A stretch of 64,000 nt of DNA from Ruegeria sp. Alg231-54. GTDB taxonomy: Bacteria > Pseudomonadota > Alphaproteobacteria > Rhodobacterales > Rhodobacteraceae. Numbering within the stretch: position 1 is the stretch's first letter; each line of letters begins with the position of its first letter. Of this stretch, positions 18,993 through 27,458 are shown one piece after another. A program made the translations under genes and the position numbers. The notes beneath the pieces are model-generated. The model made no database searches and had not been told where the DNA came from. It saw only the letters and a program-made list of their open reading frames with translations. Location: the NCBI RefSeq assembly GCF_900143525.1, contig NZ_FREZ01000007.1, positions 62,001 through 126,000 on the forward strand. The letters are read 5' to 3'.

Positions 18993-19127
18993 ATGGCTGA
19001 ACACAAGCACGGCGAAATGGATATCACTGTTCAAACCAAAACCTTTGATGGGTTCGTCAAAGCCACCACATGGTGTGTGGTTGCCATCGCCCTCCTTTGC
19101 CTGTTCCTGGCGGTCTTCGCCGCATAA
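18993..19127 (+). CDS. aa3-type cytochrome c oxidase subunit IV
   Basis: A 44-residue single-helix protein: a short polar N-terminus (MAEHKHGEMDITVQTKTFDG), then FVKATTWCVVAIALLCLFLA to the end. It matches the bacterial aa3 oxidase subunit IV family (Pfam COX4_pro_2), a small accessory helix of the alphaproteobacterial oxidase. Genes for subunits I-III are not in this window. It stands 68 nt after the PLA2-like gene and 12 nt before a lipoprotein gene. No strong ribosome site precedes its ATG. Confidence 0.85.
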   Translation: MAEHKHGEMDITVQTKTFDGFVKATTWCVVAIALLCLFLAVFAA

Positions 19128-19139
19128 TCCAAAACGGGG

Positions 19140-19778
19140 TTGACCTTGATCCGGATTTTGATTGCCTGCCTGCTGGCAGCAACTGTTGCTGGCTGCACGG
19201 GATCGCAGCGTCCGCAAGCCGACCGGGCCGAGGTCGTTGCCCGATCCTATCGTGATCCGGGTCCCTCGACCCTGACGCTGTATACGATGATCAGCACGCG
19301 CACCGGGTCTGGTGCGCATACCTCATTGATGATCAGCGGCAGCGAGCGGGTGATCTTTGATCCTGCGGGGTCTTTCCGCGCAGATGTGGTTCCGATCAAG
19401 GACGACGTGCTGTACGGCATCACCCCTAATGCCGAGCGCGCCTATCGCAGCTCGCACGCGCGCGAAACGCATTATGCGCGTATCCAGACGATTCAGGTAA
19501 GCCCGCAACAGGCTGAGATTGCATTGCAACTAGCCAAACAATCCGGTCCGGTCGCTGGCGCCTATTGTGCGAATTCCACCGCGTCGCTGTTGAAGCAGGT
19601 TCCGGGGTTCGAACAGATCGACGTGACCTTTTTTCCGGTCAAGCTGTCAGATCAGTTCGGTCAGATCCCGGGTGTTGTGACAACGGAGTATCGTGAGAAC
19701 GACGATGCCGACCTGCAAAAAGGCCTGGCCGCCAACAATGCGGCGTTGAACCAACAGGACGCTGTCTCAGCCCAGTAA
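19140..19778 (+). CDS. Lipoprotein with papain-like His/Cys arrangement
   Basis: A 212-residue protein. MTLIRILIACLLAATVAGC is a lipoprotein signal with the lipidated Cys at 19. The mature domain has GSGAHTSLMISGSERVIFDP (His60) and later AGAYCANSTASLLKQ (Cys143). A histidine before the cysteine is the order of circularly permuted NlpC/P60 (YiiX/YaeF-like) hydrolases, where such pairs cut amide or ester bonds. This fold assignment is inference. The start is TTG at 19140, with another TTG two codons on. The 3' end overlaps convergent azlD by 12 nt. Confidence 0.75.
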   Translation: MTLIRILIACLLAATVAGCTGSQRPQADRAEVVARSYRDPGPSTLTLYTMISTRTGSGAHTSLMISGSERVIFDPAGSFRADVVPIKDDVLYGITPNAERAYRSSHARETHYARIQTIQVSPQQAEIALQLAKQSGPVAGAYCANSTASLLKQVPGFEQIDVTFFPVKLSDQFGQIPGVVTTEYRENDDADLQKGLAANNAALNQQDAVSAQ

Positions 19779-20099
19779 ATACAGCAAACCGTACAGGGTT
19801 GCGGCGCCGCTGAAGATCGCTGCCAGCACATTCTTTGTGATCACTCCAACACTCAGCGCAACCGCGGCGGCCGCCATTCGGGGAATGTCCGGTTGCCCCT
19901 CGGTCGCGGTCGGCCACACGACCAGCGGTGCAATCAGGGCAGGCAAGATGGCCACAGCAGTATAGCGCAAGTGGCGCAACAGCCAGGGAGGCATCGGGCG
20001 ATCTCCGACGAGGCCGATAAAGACAAACCGCAAACTATAACTGCCAATGGCAAGTCCAATGATGATGGACCAGATCGTGACCGGATCAACAGCGGTCAT
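19767..20099 (-). CDS. azlD: AzlD-like small membrane subunit
   Basis: 110 residues with three to four hydrophobic helices (WSIIIGLAIGSYSLRFVFI, AVAILPALIAPLVVW, ITKNVLAAIFSGAATLYG). It is the small partner of AzlC in branched-chain amino-acid exporters; the pair would correspond to YgaH/YgaZ in E. coli. The start ATG overlaps the azlC stop by 4 nt. The open frame reaches further upstream but only through azlC. Confidence 0.88.
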   Translation of the reverse strand: MTAVDPVTIWSIIIGLAIGSYSLRFVFIGLVGDRPMPPWLLRHLRYTAVAILPALIAPLVVWPTATEGQPDIPRMAAAAVALSVGVITKNVLAAIFSGAATLYGLLYLLG

Positions 20100-20812
20100 G
20101 ATGTGGCCTTTCTGCGTTCGGCGAACAATTCGGCCTGAGCACCGGCCATCATGCCAGCACATCCGGCAATCAGCAGGCCCAGATTGTATGGGATCCCAGC
20201 GGTCAACAAAGAAACGACAATGGCGACCAGCGCAGCCACCACGTGGGGCAGGGTACGCATCATTGGCCCGATCATTGCCAGAAATGTAATCGGCAAGGCA
20301 AAATCCAGCGCCCAGCTTTCGGGAATGCGTGTGCCAAGAACCGCGCCCAGATAAGTCGCAAATATCCATAACGGCGTGATGGGCGTGACCGAGCCCACGA
20401 AAAAGGCCATGCGTTGCGGGACGGTCATTTTGGGTTCTTTTTCAAACTGCACGATTGAGCAGGCATAGGATTGATCGACGGTCAGATAGGCGGCGAACGC
20501 CCGTTGCCACATCGGCGCAGCCCCCAAATAGGGGGTCAGTGACGCTGAATACATCGCCATCCGCAGGTTCACCGCCAGAGCAGAAACAAGAATAATGGCC
20601 GTCGGCGTCTGATCCTGCAGCAATTGCAGTGCGGCAAACTGCGCAGCACCCGCAAACACCGTGGACGTAAAGGCCATGGTTTGCACGATGTTCAACCCGG
20701 CCTCAGTCGCGAAAACGCCAAACAACGTGCCGAAAGGGATAGCGACAAAGATGAATGGGGTCCCGTCGCGAAAACCCTTCCAGTAGTATGACTTGGATGT
20801 GGTGTCTGCCAT
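20096..20812 (-). CDS. azlC: AzlC-family branched-chain amino-acid permease subunit
   Basis: A 238-residue inner-membrane protein. The opening GFRDGTPFIFVAIPFGTLFG and the AVNLRMAMYSASLTPYLG segment are typical of AzlC/YgaZ. With AzlD it would export valine, leucine, isoleucine or analogues. Its ATG lies on the minus strand of the same CCATGG that gives the plus-strand ATG of fdhD, so the two start codons overlap head to head. Confidence 0.9.
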   Translation of the reverse strand: MADTTSKSYYWKGFRDGTPFIFVAIPFGTLFGVFATEAGLNIVQTMAFTSTVFAGAAQFAALQLLQDQTPTAIILVSALAVNLRMAMYSASLTPYLGAAPMWQRAFAAYLTVDQSYACSIVQFEKEPKMTVPQRMAFFVGSVTPITPLWIFATYLGAVLGTRIPESWALDFALPITFLAMIGPMMRTLPHVVAALVAIVVSLLTAGIPYNLGLLIAGCAGMMAGAQAELFAERRKATS

Positions 20813-21752
20813 GGCTAAATCCTATGGTGATCCCCGCAGCAGTAGCCGTCTTGGGAAAGGGTTGCAATTGGCCACGGAACTGAACCTGTCAGACTACATC
20901 ATCGCCCCCGATCCCGGTGCAGCCCGCCTGACCCGCGCAGTTGAAGGCGTGGACCAGAATGGACAGAACAGCCAGATCTCGGTGGTCGAGGAGCGCCCGC
21001 TGACGATTTTCCTCAACTCGCAAGAGATCGTGACCGCAATGACCATCGGGGACTATCCCGAATATCTGGCGCTGGGGTTCCTGCGCAATCAGGGGATGCT
21101 GCTGGTTGATGATAAGATCACGCGCGTCGATTACGATGAAGATCTGGAAACCGTAGTGGTGCGTACCGCGCGCGAGACCTCATATGAGGACAAACTGAAG
21201 AAAAAGACACGCACCAGCGGCTGTGCGGTCGGCACGGTGTTCGGTGACATGATGGAAGGATTGGAGGACGTGCGCCTGCCGCAGGTCTCGGTCCGCACCT
21301 CGTGTCTGTACGATCTGGCCGCCCAGATCAACCGCACCCCGTCGCTGTATCTTGAGGCCGGGGCGATCCACGGTACAGTGCTGTGTCACGAGAACCGCCC
21401 GTTGGTCTATATGGAAGACGTGGGCCGCCACAACGCGGTCGACAAGATCGCGGGTTGGATGCTGTCAGAAGGTGAGGGGGCCGAAGACAAAATCCTCTAC
21501 ACCACCGGACGCCTGACCTCGGAAATGGTGATCAAGACCGCGATGATGGGCATCCCGGTTCTGGCGTCTCGATCGGGCTTCACCGCATGGGGCGTAGAGA
21601 TCGCTCGCGAAGTCGGACTGACATTGATCGGCCGTATGCGTGGGCAGCGCTTTGTATGTCTTTCAGGCGAAGACCGTCTGGTGCGCGATGTAGACCCGTC
21701 TACCGTTGCGGTTGAAGATAAGAAGCACAAAAGGAAAAGTTCCCAGTCCTGA
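20811..21752 (+). CDS. fdhD: Formate dehydrogenase accessory sulfurtransferase
   Basis: FdhD carries sulfur from a cysteine desulfurase to the molybdenum cofactor, which activates formate dehydrogenase. The 313-residue protein shows the active loop TSGCAVGTVFGD. It has one cysteine where E. coli FdhD has a CxxC pair, so the second cysteine is missing. C-terminal signatures are VYMEDVGRHNAVDKIAGWML and YTTGRLTSEMVIK. ATG at 20811 overlaps the azlC start; an in-frame ATG at 20793 would lie inside azlC. The molybdenum genes mobA, mobB and moeA follow 1.1 kb downstream. Confidence 0.92.
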   Translation: MAKSYGDPRSSSRLGKGLQLATELNLSDYIIAPDPGAARLTRAVEGVDQNGQNSQISVVEERPLTIFLNSQEIVTAMTIGDYPEYLALGFLRNQGMLLVDDKITRVDYDEDLETVVVRTARETSYEDKLKKKTRTSGCAVGTVFGDMMEGLEDVRLPQVSVRTSCLYDLAAQINRTPSLYLEAGAIHGTVLCHENRPLVYMEDVGRHNAVDKIAGWMLSEGEGAEDKILYTTGRLTSEMVIKTAMMGIPVLASRSGFTAWGVEIAREVGLTLIGRMRGQRFVCLSGEDRLVRDVDPSTVAVEDKKHKRKSSQS

Positions 21753-21862
21753 AATCCGTGGGTGGCCAGTCGTTCTGAGAAAACTCTGCAAGTTCCAGAA
21801 GATATACACTAAGGTGGAGCAACTCAGAGTGGAATTTTAGATGGTTGCCACGTAGGGAAGCT

Positions 21863-22816
21863 ATGGAATTAATCAGTTTGATTGCACCGGTCTTCGCGGT
21901 GATCTTGACGGGGTACGTGTTTTCTTGGACGAAACTTCTGGGTGAAGACACGTCAGAAGCTCTGGTGCAATTTGCGGTTTACGTCCTGATCCCCGCCATC
22001 ATGTTTTACCTGATTGGTCAGGAGGAGTTTGAGAACCTTCTAAATTACGGTTTCTACGTGTCGTATGGCGGTACGATACTGGCTCTTTTTGCCGTCCTGT
22101 TCATCGGTTTGAAAACGCTGACGAGTTTTCAGGTCGGATCAGCAACCGTATTGGCCTTTGCTGGCGTTGCCTCGAACACAGCGTTGGTGGCGTTGCCCAT
22201 CCTTCATTCGATTTTTGGGTCAAAGGGGGCGCTGCCGGCCGTATTGGCAAATCTGGTGGTCGCCATTCTGCTGTTGATCATGACCACCATTCTAGAAACC
22301 TCGGCCGGGCACAAGGCAAGCGCCAAGACGCCAATTTACAAGATCCTTCTTAATGTTTTGAAAAACCCGATAATCGCGGCAACGTTGTTGGGCGTTCTCT
22401 ACTCTTTCACGGGTATTGGGTTTTCTGACGCCGTCTCGGATTATTTAGAGCTTATGAGCCAGGCGCTTGCAGCTGTTGCGCTGTTTGCGATCGGGTTTAC
22501 CACAAGTGTTCGCACGATTGTTCAGACTGGACCGATGATCCTGTTTTTGACGGTAGTAAAACTTCTCGTTGTTCCGGGGGTGGTGCTGCTTGCTGGGCAT
22601 TTGATTGGGCTGGATCCGCTTTGGATCATTGCGGCGACGGTTTCTGCAGCAGCGCCCACGGCGAAGAGCATCTTTTTGCTGGCCAAACATTATGATCAGG
22701 AGCCGCAGTTCGCCGCTCACACCGTGTCGGCGACCTCGTTCCTGGCGGTCGGGACTTTGATCCTGTGGCTGTTTGTCCTGCATCATCTGCATCCTACCGC
22801 GTTCCAATTGCATTGA
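21863..22816 (+). CDS. AEC-family transporter
   Basis: A 317-residue inner-membrane protein with about ten helices in two five-helix halves, like auxin efflux carrier-type permeases. Typical segments are ELISLIAPVFAVILTGYVFS at the start and LDPLWIIAATVSAAAPTAKS in the second half. The substrate is unknown; bacterial members often carry small organic acids. The start ATG at 21863 follows AGGGAAG; an in-frame ATG 18 nt upstream lacks such a site. It separates fdhD from mobA, so it may serve the same pathway or be a chance insertion. Confidence 0.87.
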   Translation: MELISLIAPVFAVILTGYVFSWTKLLGEDTSEALVQFAVYVLIPAIMFYLIGQEEFENLLNYGFYVSYGGTILALFAVLFIGLKTLTSFQVGSATVLAFAGVASNTALVALPILHSIFGSKGALPAVLANLVVAILLLIMTTILETSAGHKASAKTPIYKILLNVLKNPIIAATLLGVLYSFTGIGFSDAVSDYLELMSQALAAVALFAIGFTTSVRTIVQTGPMILFLTVVKLLVVPGVVLLAGHLIGLDPLWIIAATVSAAAPTAKSIFLLAKHYDQEPQFAAHTVSATSFLAVGTLILWLFVLHHLHPTAFQLH

Positions 22817-22875
22817 GTTCGCTCTACAAAGTTGCGATCTATTGATCACTTGGACGCAAGCAACAAGGTGCAGCA

Positions 22876-23520
22876 ATGAACACCCCTTTGGGCGTAATCC
22901 TCGCAGGCGGCCTCGCCACCCGTATGGGCGGCGGCGACAAGGGTCTGTTGCAGATCGGGGGCCAAAGCCTGCTGTCTCATGTCATTGACCGGTTTGGCCC
23001 GCAGGTCGATGGTCTGGCGCTGAACGCCAATGGCGACCCCGAGCGGTTCGCCGATCTGAACCTGCCGGTTCTGCCCGATACCATCGAAGGTTTCGCCGGG
23101 CCTCTGGCCGGCGTCCTGGCTGGACTCGACTGGGCTGCTAAGCAAGGCGCCGACAGCATAGTCACAGCCGCCGCCGACACGCCGTTTTTTCCACACGATC
23201 TTGTGGCGCGGCTGACCGACGCTGCCCAAGGGCAAACACATCCTCTGGTGCTGGCCACCACGTCGCGCACCGGGGATGAAGCTCTAAAGTCCGGCGGCGG
23301 CAAGCGGGTCAACAGGCATCCGACATTTGGGCTCTGGCCTGTCGCGCTGCGCGATGATCTGCGGGATGCCTTGAATGACGGGCTGCGCAAGGTTGTGCTG
23401 TGGACCGACAAACATGCTGGTCGTGAAGCTTTGTTTCCTGCGGAACCTTTCGATCCCTTCTTCAACGTCAACACGCCCGACGATTTGGCGCGAGCGCAAA
23501 AGCTGCTGGAGCGGGCATGA
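22876..23520 (+). CDS. mobA: Molybdenum cofactor guanylyltransferase
   Basis: Attaches GMP to molybdopterin to form the guanine dinucleotide cofactor. The 214-residue protein begins with the nucleotidyltransferase loop LAGGLATRMGGGDKGLLQIG (about 8-27), then has TAAADTPFFP with the metal-binding aspartate and a C-terminal FFNVNTPDDLARA. It overlaps mobB by 4 nt (ATGA). Confidence 0.95.
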   Translation: MNTPLGVILAGGLATRMGGGDKGLLQIGGQSLLSHVIDRFGPQVDGLALNANGDPERFADLNLPVLPDTIEGFAGPLAGVLAGLDWAAKQGADSIVTAAADTPFFPHDLVARLTDAAQGQTHPLVLATTSRTGDEALKSGGGKRVNRHPTFGLWPVALRDDLRDALNDGLRKVVLWTDKHAGREALFPAEPFDPFFNVNTPDDLARAQKLLERA

Positions 23521-24008
23521 GGGTTTACGGCGTCACCGGCTGGAAAAACGCAGGCAAGACCGGCCTAGTGGAGCGGTTAGTGACCGAGATTACCGGGCGC
23601 GGCCTTTCAGTTTCGACGGTCAAACATGCCCATCACGCGGTCGATGTCGACCAGCCCGGCACCGACAGCCACCGCCATCGAGAAGCCGGCGCGTCCGAGG
23701 TGCTGTTGGCATCCGGCAAGCGCATTGCGGTTATGCAGGAACTGCGCGGCGCGCCCGAGCCGCCACTGGCTGACCTTCTGACGCGGCTGCTCCCGGTCGA
23801 TCTCGTGTTGATCGAAGGGTTCAAACAAGAAAGTCACCCCAAGATCGAGGCGTTTCGCGCAGAGGCCGGCAATGCGTTGATGGCTGGGGAAAACAGTACG
23901 ATCCGCGCCGTAGCCAGCGATACGCCCCTGCAGGTGCAGGTTCCGGTGTTTGATCTGAACAACACCGCTGCGGTCGCGGATTTCATCTTGAAAGAGGTCG
24001 GATTATGA
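23517..24008 (+). CDS. mobB: Molybdopterin-guanine dinucleotide biosynthesis adaptor MobB
   Basis: A 163-residue GTP-binding protein that helps MobA but is not essential in E. coli. The P-loop GWKNAGKTGLVERLV lies at about 6-20, followed by KHAHHAVDVDQPGTDSHRHR and VLIEGFKQESHPKIE. It overlaps mobA and moeA by 4 nt on each side, so the three are translated in series. Confidence 0.94.
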   Translation: MRVYGVTGWKNAGKTGLVERLVTEITGRGLSVSTVKHAHHAVDVDQPGTDSHRHREAGASEVLLASGKRIAVMQELRGAPEPPLADLLTRLLPVDLVLIEGFKQESHPKIEAFRAEAGNALMAGENSTIRAVASDTPLQVQVPVFDLNNTAAVADFILKEVGL

Positions 24009-25270
24009 CGCCGCCAAACATCACGCCTCCGCCCCTGCGAAACGATTGTTTTGCCTTGCCTGCCGGGGTCAACTGGACACCTGTTGACGACGCGCTGGCC
24101 TTGTTGCGATCTCGGTTGACGGTGGTGACGTCGGTCGAAACCGCTCTGATCGGGCAGGCTGTGGGGCGGATACTGGCAGAAAACGTTTTTGCGAAACGTT
24201 CAAACCCGCCGCAACCGAACACGGCTGTGGATGGTTATGGGTTTTCCGGGGCTGCCCCCGAGGGTCCCCAAGTGATGCCGCTGCAGGATGGGCGCGCTGC
24301 GGCTGGTATTCCGTTTGATGGCACGGTGCCACATGGCATGGCGCTGCGCGTGTTGACCGGCGCAGCGCTGCCTGCCGGCGTGGATACTGTCATACTGGAA
24401 GAAGACGTGACCGTTCAGGATGGCCACATCGCCTTTCACGGCCCGCTGAAACAGGGCGCAAATACCCGCAAAGCTGGCGAAGACGTGGCCGAGGGCGATT
24501 TGGTTCTGCCTGCCGGGCGCAGATTGACCCCTGCTGACATGGCCCTTTTGTCGGCCACCGGGATATCCGAGGTCGCGGTACGCAAGACGCTGCGGGTTGC
24601 GGTGCTTTCAACCGGGGATGAACTGGTCGAGCCTGGAAACTCTGCCGGGCCCGGCCAAATATTTGACGCCAACCGTCCGATGCTGTTGTCGATGATCGCG
24701 CGGCTGGGCTATGAGCCGGTGGATATGGGGCGCGTTTCCGACGACCGGGAAGATCTGCGTGACAGGCTGGACAAGGCGTCGGAACAGGCCGACGTCATTC
24801 TGACCAGCGGCGGCGCGTCCGCCGGGGATGAGGATCACGTCTCGGCCCTGTTGCGAGAGGTCGGTGCGATGCAGGAGTGGCGCATTGCGCTAAAGCCCGG
24901 ACGCCCCTTGGCGCTGGGTATGTGGAACGAAACGCCCGTATTTGGCCTGCCGGGTAATCCCGTCGCTGCCAAAGTCTGTACGTTGATCTTTGCCCGTCCT
25001 GCGCTGGGTCTGATGGCGGGCGAGGGCTGGTCTGAGCCGCAGGGGTTCGACCTGCCAGCCAATTTCGAGAAGCGCAAAAAACCGGGGCGACGCGAATATC
25101 TGCGCGCTCGTGTCCGCGATGGGCGGGTCGAGGTTTTTGCATCGGAAGGATCGGGTCGTATCAGCGGCCTTAGCTGGGCCGAGGGATTGGTCGAGATTCA
25201 GGATGGCGCATGTCACATTAGGCCGGGCGATCTGGTGCAGTTTATTCCCTATGGCAGCTTTGGGCTGTGA
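24005..25270 (+). CDS. moeA: Molybdopterin molybdenumtransferase
   Basis: Inserts molybdate into adenylylated molybdopterin. The 421-residue protein has the usual order: domain II substrate region (NTAVDGYGFSG, then GAALPAGVDTVILEED), the MogA-like domain (VLSTGDELVEPG, SGGASAGDEDHV, LKPGRPLALGMW, GLPGNPVA), and a C-terminal beta domain. Its stop is directly followed by the stop of the convergent membrane-protein gene with no gap. Confidence 0.95.
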   Translation: MTPPNITPPPLRNDCFALPAGVNWTPVDDALALLRSRLTVVTSVETALIGQAVGRILAENVFAKRSNPPQPNTAVDGYGFSGAAPEGPQVMPLQDGRAAAGIPFDGTVPHGMALRVLTGAALPAGVDTVILEEDVTVQDGHIAFHGPLKQGANTRKAGEDVAEGDLVLPAGRRLTPADMALLSATGISEVAVRKTLRVAVLSTGDELVEPGNSAGPGQIFDANRPMLLSMIARLGYEPVDMGRVSDDREDLRDRLDKASEQADVILTSGGASAGDEDHVSALLREVGAMQEWRIALKPGRPLALGMWNETPVFGLPGNPVAAKVCTLIFARPALGLMAGEGWSEPQGFDLPANFEKRKKPGRREYLRARVRDGRVEVFASEGSGRISGLSWAEGLVEIQDGACHIRPGDLVQFIPYGSFGL

Positions 25271-26263
25271 TCAATCGAAGGTACCTGCGACACGCCCCAG
25301 CAGCATGAACGCACGGGCGGTTCTCGTGTCGCCCAAAGCGGTCAGGTCCGCGTCGCTGGCAATCGGTTCAAATTCAACAATCATGTGATCAAAGCGGCGT
25401 AGGAAATGGTGAACGGCGTCCCGGAATATCGGGTCCTGCTTCATCCGCGCTGCCGTCAGTGCCAGCGAAGACCGGTCCCTGATCCCGCCCAACGCGGCAA
25501 CCGCGCGGCCACGCGCGCCCTGTGCGAACTGCCGCCAGATTTCGGGACGCGCCATATCCGGGCGCAGATCGTCCATATAGATGCCTTCCTGGCTCAGCAG
25601 TGTAAGCACATCCTGCGAAGCCTGCACCAGTTGGGCGGTCTTGCGATCCCGTAGCGCCAACCTAAGGGCGTCGAACCCTTCAGCATCATCCTGCGTTTCC
25701 GGGAAATTCAGCGCTCGAATGAAGGTATCGATCGTCAATGGCGGCGCGATATCTTCGGCCGGGGTGCCCAGTTCCAAAGATGTCTGATCGCCTGTGGCAA
25801 CGGATGCTTCGCCGCGAACCGGCTCGGTCCGTTTCGACGAAAACGTCGCCAGCGCGGTTTCTGCTTTTTTGGCGGTCTCGGCGATTTCGTCCAGTTTTTT
25901 GCTGACACCGGGTTCTTGCAAGCTGGCGGCGCGCTGTTGCTGAATCACGTAAGCCTGACGGATCGCATCTATCGCGGTCTGCAGCCGGGCGCTTTCTTCG
26001 CGTATGACGCGACTGGCACGCATCGCCATAGCGGCGACCCAAATCATCGCCACCGGCATGAAAACAGCCAGCAGAGTCACGACGAATCCGCCGCCATCGA
26101 CCTCGTCGGGAAGCACCAGAAACACAATCGACACAATCAGCCAAACCACGCTAAGCGCGACGGCAACGATCTCGATCTCGGTTACCGAAGGATGTGAAGG
26201 CTTATCATATATACCCAAAGGGGTCGGCCGTTCGGGATCTTGTTCGGGATTGGGCTCTGACAT
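25271..26263 (-). CDS. Hypothetical membrane protein downstream of greA
   Basis: A 330-residue protein. Two helices lie at about 32-52 (IVAVALSVVWLIVSIVFLVL) and 60-82, followed by a coiled-coil segment (about 84-145: SRVIREESARLQTAIDAIRQ). A helical domain of about 150 residues with many Arg and Asp follows, and the protein ends LLGRVAGTFD. The coiled coil and helical domain probably face the cytosol. I do not recognise a family. The ATG at 26263 follows GGAG; greA lies 14 nt upstream on the same strand, so the two are likely co-transcribed. Confidence 0.75.
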   Translation of the reverse strand: MSEPNPEQDPERPTPLGIYDKPSHPSVTEIEIVAVALSVVWLIVSIVFLVLPDEVDGGGFVVTLLAVFMPVAMIWVAAMAMRASRVIREESARLQTAIDAIRQAYVIQQQRAASLQEPGVSKKLDEIAETAKKAETALATFSSKRTEPVRGEASVATGDQTSLELGTPAEDIAPPLTIDTFIRALNFPETQDDAEGFDALRLALRDRKTAQLVQASQDVLTLLSQEGIYMDDLRPDMARPEIWRQFAQGARGRAVAALGGIRDRSSLALTAARMKQDPIFRDAVHHFLRRFDHMIVEFEPIASDADLTALGDTRTARAFMLLGRVAGTFD

Positions 26264-26277
26264 GGTCAAGGCTCCGG

Positions 26278-26748
26278 TTAGGCATACTCGATACTTAGAA
26301 CTTCATAGGACCGCACACCGCCGGGGGTGCGTACTTCGACACTGTCGCCTTCTTCCTTGCCGATCAACGCCCGCGCGATGGGTGATTTGATATTCAGTAG
26401 GCCGTTTTCGATGTTGGCTTCGTATTCGCCAACAATCTGCCACGTCTTTTCTTCGTCAGTGTCTTCATCCACCAGGGTAACCTTGGCGCCAAATTTGATC
26501 GCGCCGTTCAGTTTGGCGGGGTCGATCACATCAGCCAGCGACAGGATGCCTTCCAACTCTTTGATGCGACCTTCGATGAAGCCCTGCTTTTCTCGGGCCG
26601 AATGATACTCGGCATTCTCTTTCAGGTCGCCCAGCTCGCGCGCTGTAGCAATGGCTTCGATGATCGCCGGGCGCTCGACGGATTTGAGGTTTTTGAGCTC
26701 CGCCCCAAGCGCGGCATTACCCGCAGGCGTCATTGGAATTTTTTCCAT
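26278..26748 (-). CDS. greA: Transcription elongation factor GreA
   Basis: Rescues backtracked RNA polymerase by stimulating cleavage of the nascent transcript. The 156-residue protein has the N-terminal coiled coil (about 8-75) with the acidic tip segment [18 protein letters not shown], then the FKBP-like domain with [21 protein letters not shown] set the start at [10 protein letters not shown]; the frame extends 16 codons upstream without family similarity. The 241-nt gap before it holds two inverted repeats. Confidence 0.95.
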   Translation of the reverse strand: MEKIPMTPAGNAALGAELKNLKSVERPAIIEAIATARELGDLKENAEYHSAREKQGFIEGRIKELEGILSLADVIDPAKLNGAIKFGAKVTLVDEDTDEEKTWQIVGEYEANIENGLLNIKSPIARALIGKEEGDSVEVRTPGGVRSYEVLSIEYA

Positions 26749-26775
26749 GTTCTTGTCGTCCACGCATAAATTGGT

Positions 26776-26836
26776 TCGCCCCGCCGCATGAGACACGCGT
26801 CGGGGCGATTTGATGGGTCGTCAATTAACTGACCCA
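26776..26836. other. Two inverted repeats in the greA leader region
   Basis: TCGCCCCG (26776-26783) pairs with CGGGGCGA (26801-26808). TGGGTC (26814-26819) pairs with GACCCA (26831-26836). They lie 28-88 nt upstream of greA in the 241-nt gap between greA and the VOC gene, which otherwise holds no gene I can support. The first could form a leader hairpin; the second could be an operator. Neither is followed by a T-run. Confidence 0.3.
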
Positions 26837-26989
26837 AATGAGGCGTGAATTGCAAGGGGGCTTGGTCGCGCAACGCGCGGATTACGGCCTATGATGTTCG
26901 GGAAAAGTCTGAATCGCCAATACCCTGCGGCGTTTGTAGCTCTTGGGGCACTGGCGATGAAGAATCTATCAGGTGTTTCCCAGAACACT

Positions 26990-27370
26990 TTAATCGTAGC
27001 TAATCACTTCGAATTCGATGTCATTGTCGTCATTGAAATAGAACCGCCGACCCGGTTCATAATCAGCATGGGACTTGGGCGTGAAACCGGCGTCGATCAC
27101 CTTTTTCTCGGTCGCGTCGATGTCTTCGACAAGAACACCCACATGGTTCAGCCCGCCCACGATGTCATAGCTGCTTTCCCCGGACGGTTGCGGATCGCTG
27201 GGCGCGTAAAGCGCCAGATAGGTGTGCTTGGAGCCCACGTGAACCGTGTAGCCGCCTGCAATTGCCGGGCCTTCCCAGCGTTTTTTCCAACCAAATACCT
27301 TGTGCATCCACGCAGCCGAGGCTTGCGGGTCGCGAACGGTGAAATTGGTGTGTTCAAGTGTCGCCATCAT
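26990..27370 (-). CDS. VOC-family (glyoxalase-like) protein under SoxR-type control
   Basis: A 126-residue single VOC module: LEHTNFTVRDPQASAAWMHK at the start, VGGLNHVGVLVEDIDATEKK in the second half, and FYFNDDNDIEFEVISYD with a metal-ligand glutamate near the end. VOC proteins bind a metal and act as glyoxalases, dioxygenases or drug-binding proteins; the substrate is not evident. It is divergent from soxR, with a SoxR-box-like palindrome in its own promoter. This suggests induction by redox-cycling compounds. Confidence 0.85.
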   Translation of the reverse strand: MMATLEHTNFTVRDPQASAAWMHKVFGWKKRWEGPAIAGGYTVHVGSKHTYLALYAPSDPQPSGESSYDIVGGLNHVGVLVEDIDATEKKVIDAGFTPKSHADYEPGRRFYFNDDNDIEFEVISYD

Positions 27371-27406
27371 GGGATCTCCTTCGTGTTTTGAGGCTTGTCC
27401 CGACTC

Positions 27407-27437
27407 ACTATAATTTCTAAACCTAACTTTAGATCAA
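27407..27437 (-). promoter_or_regulatory. MerR-type promoter with an 18-bp SoxR-box-like palindrome
   Basis: On the minus strand TTGATC (27437-27432) and TATAGT (27412-27407) are 19 bp apart. This is the overlong spacing that MerR-family activators correct by twisting DNA. The spacer holds TCTAAAGTTAGGTTTAGA (27433-27416), with perfect 6-bp arms. It agrees at 12 of 18 positions with the E. coli SoxR box CCTCAAGTTAACTTGAGG as I recall it. It drives the VOC gene and lies just before soxR. Confidence 0.75.
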
Positions 27438-27458
27438 GGGATTTTTCGGGAGGAAGTG

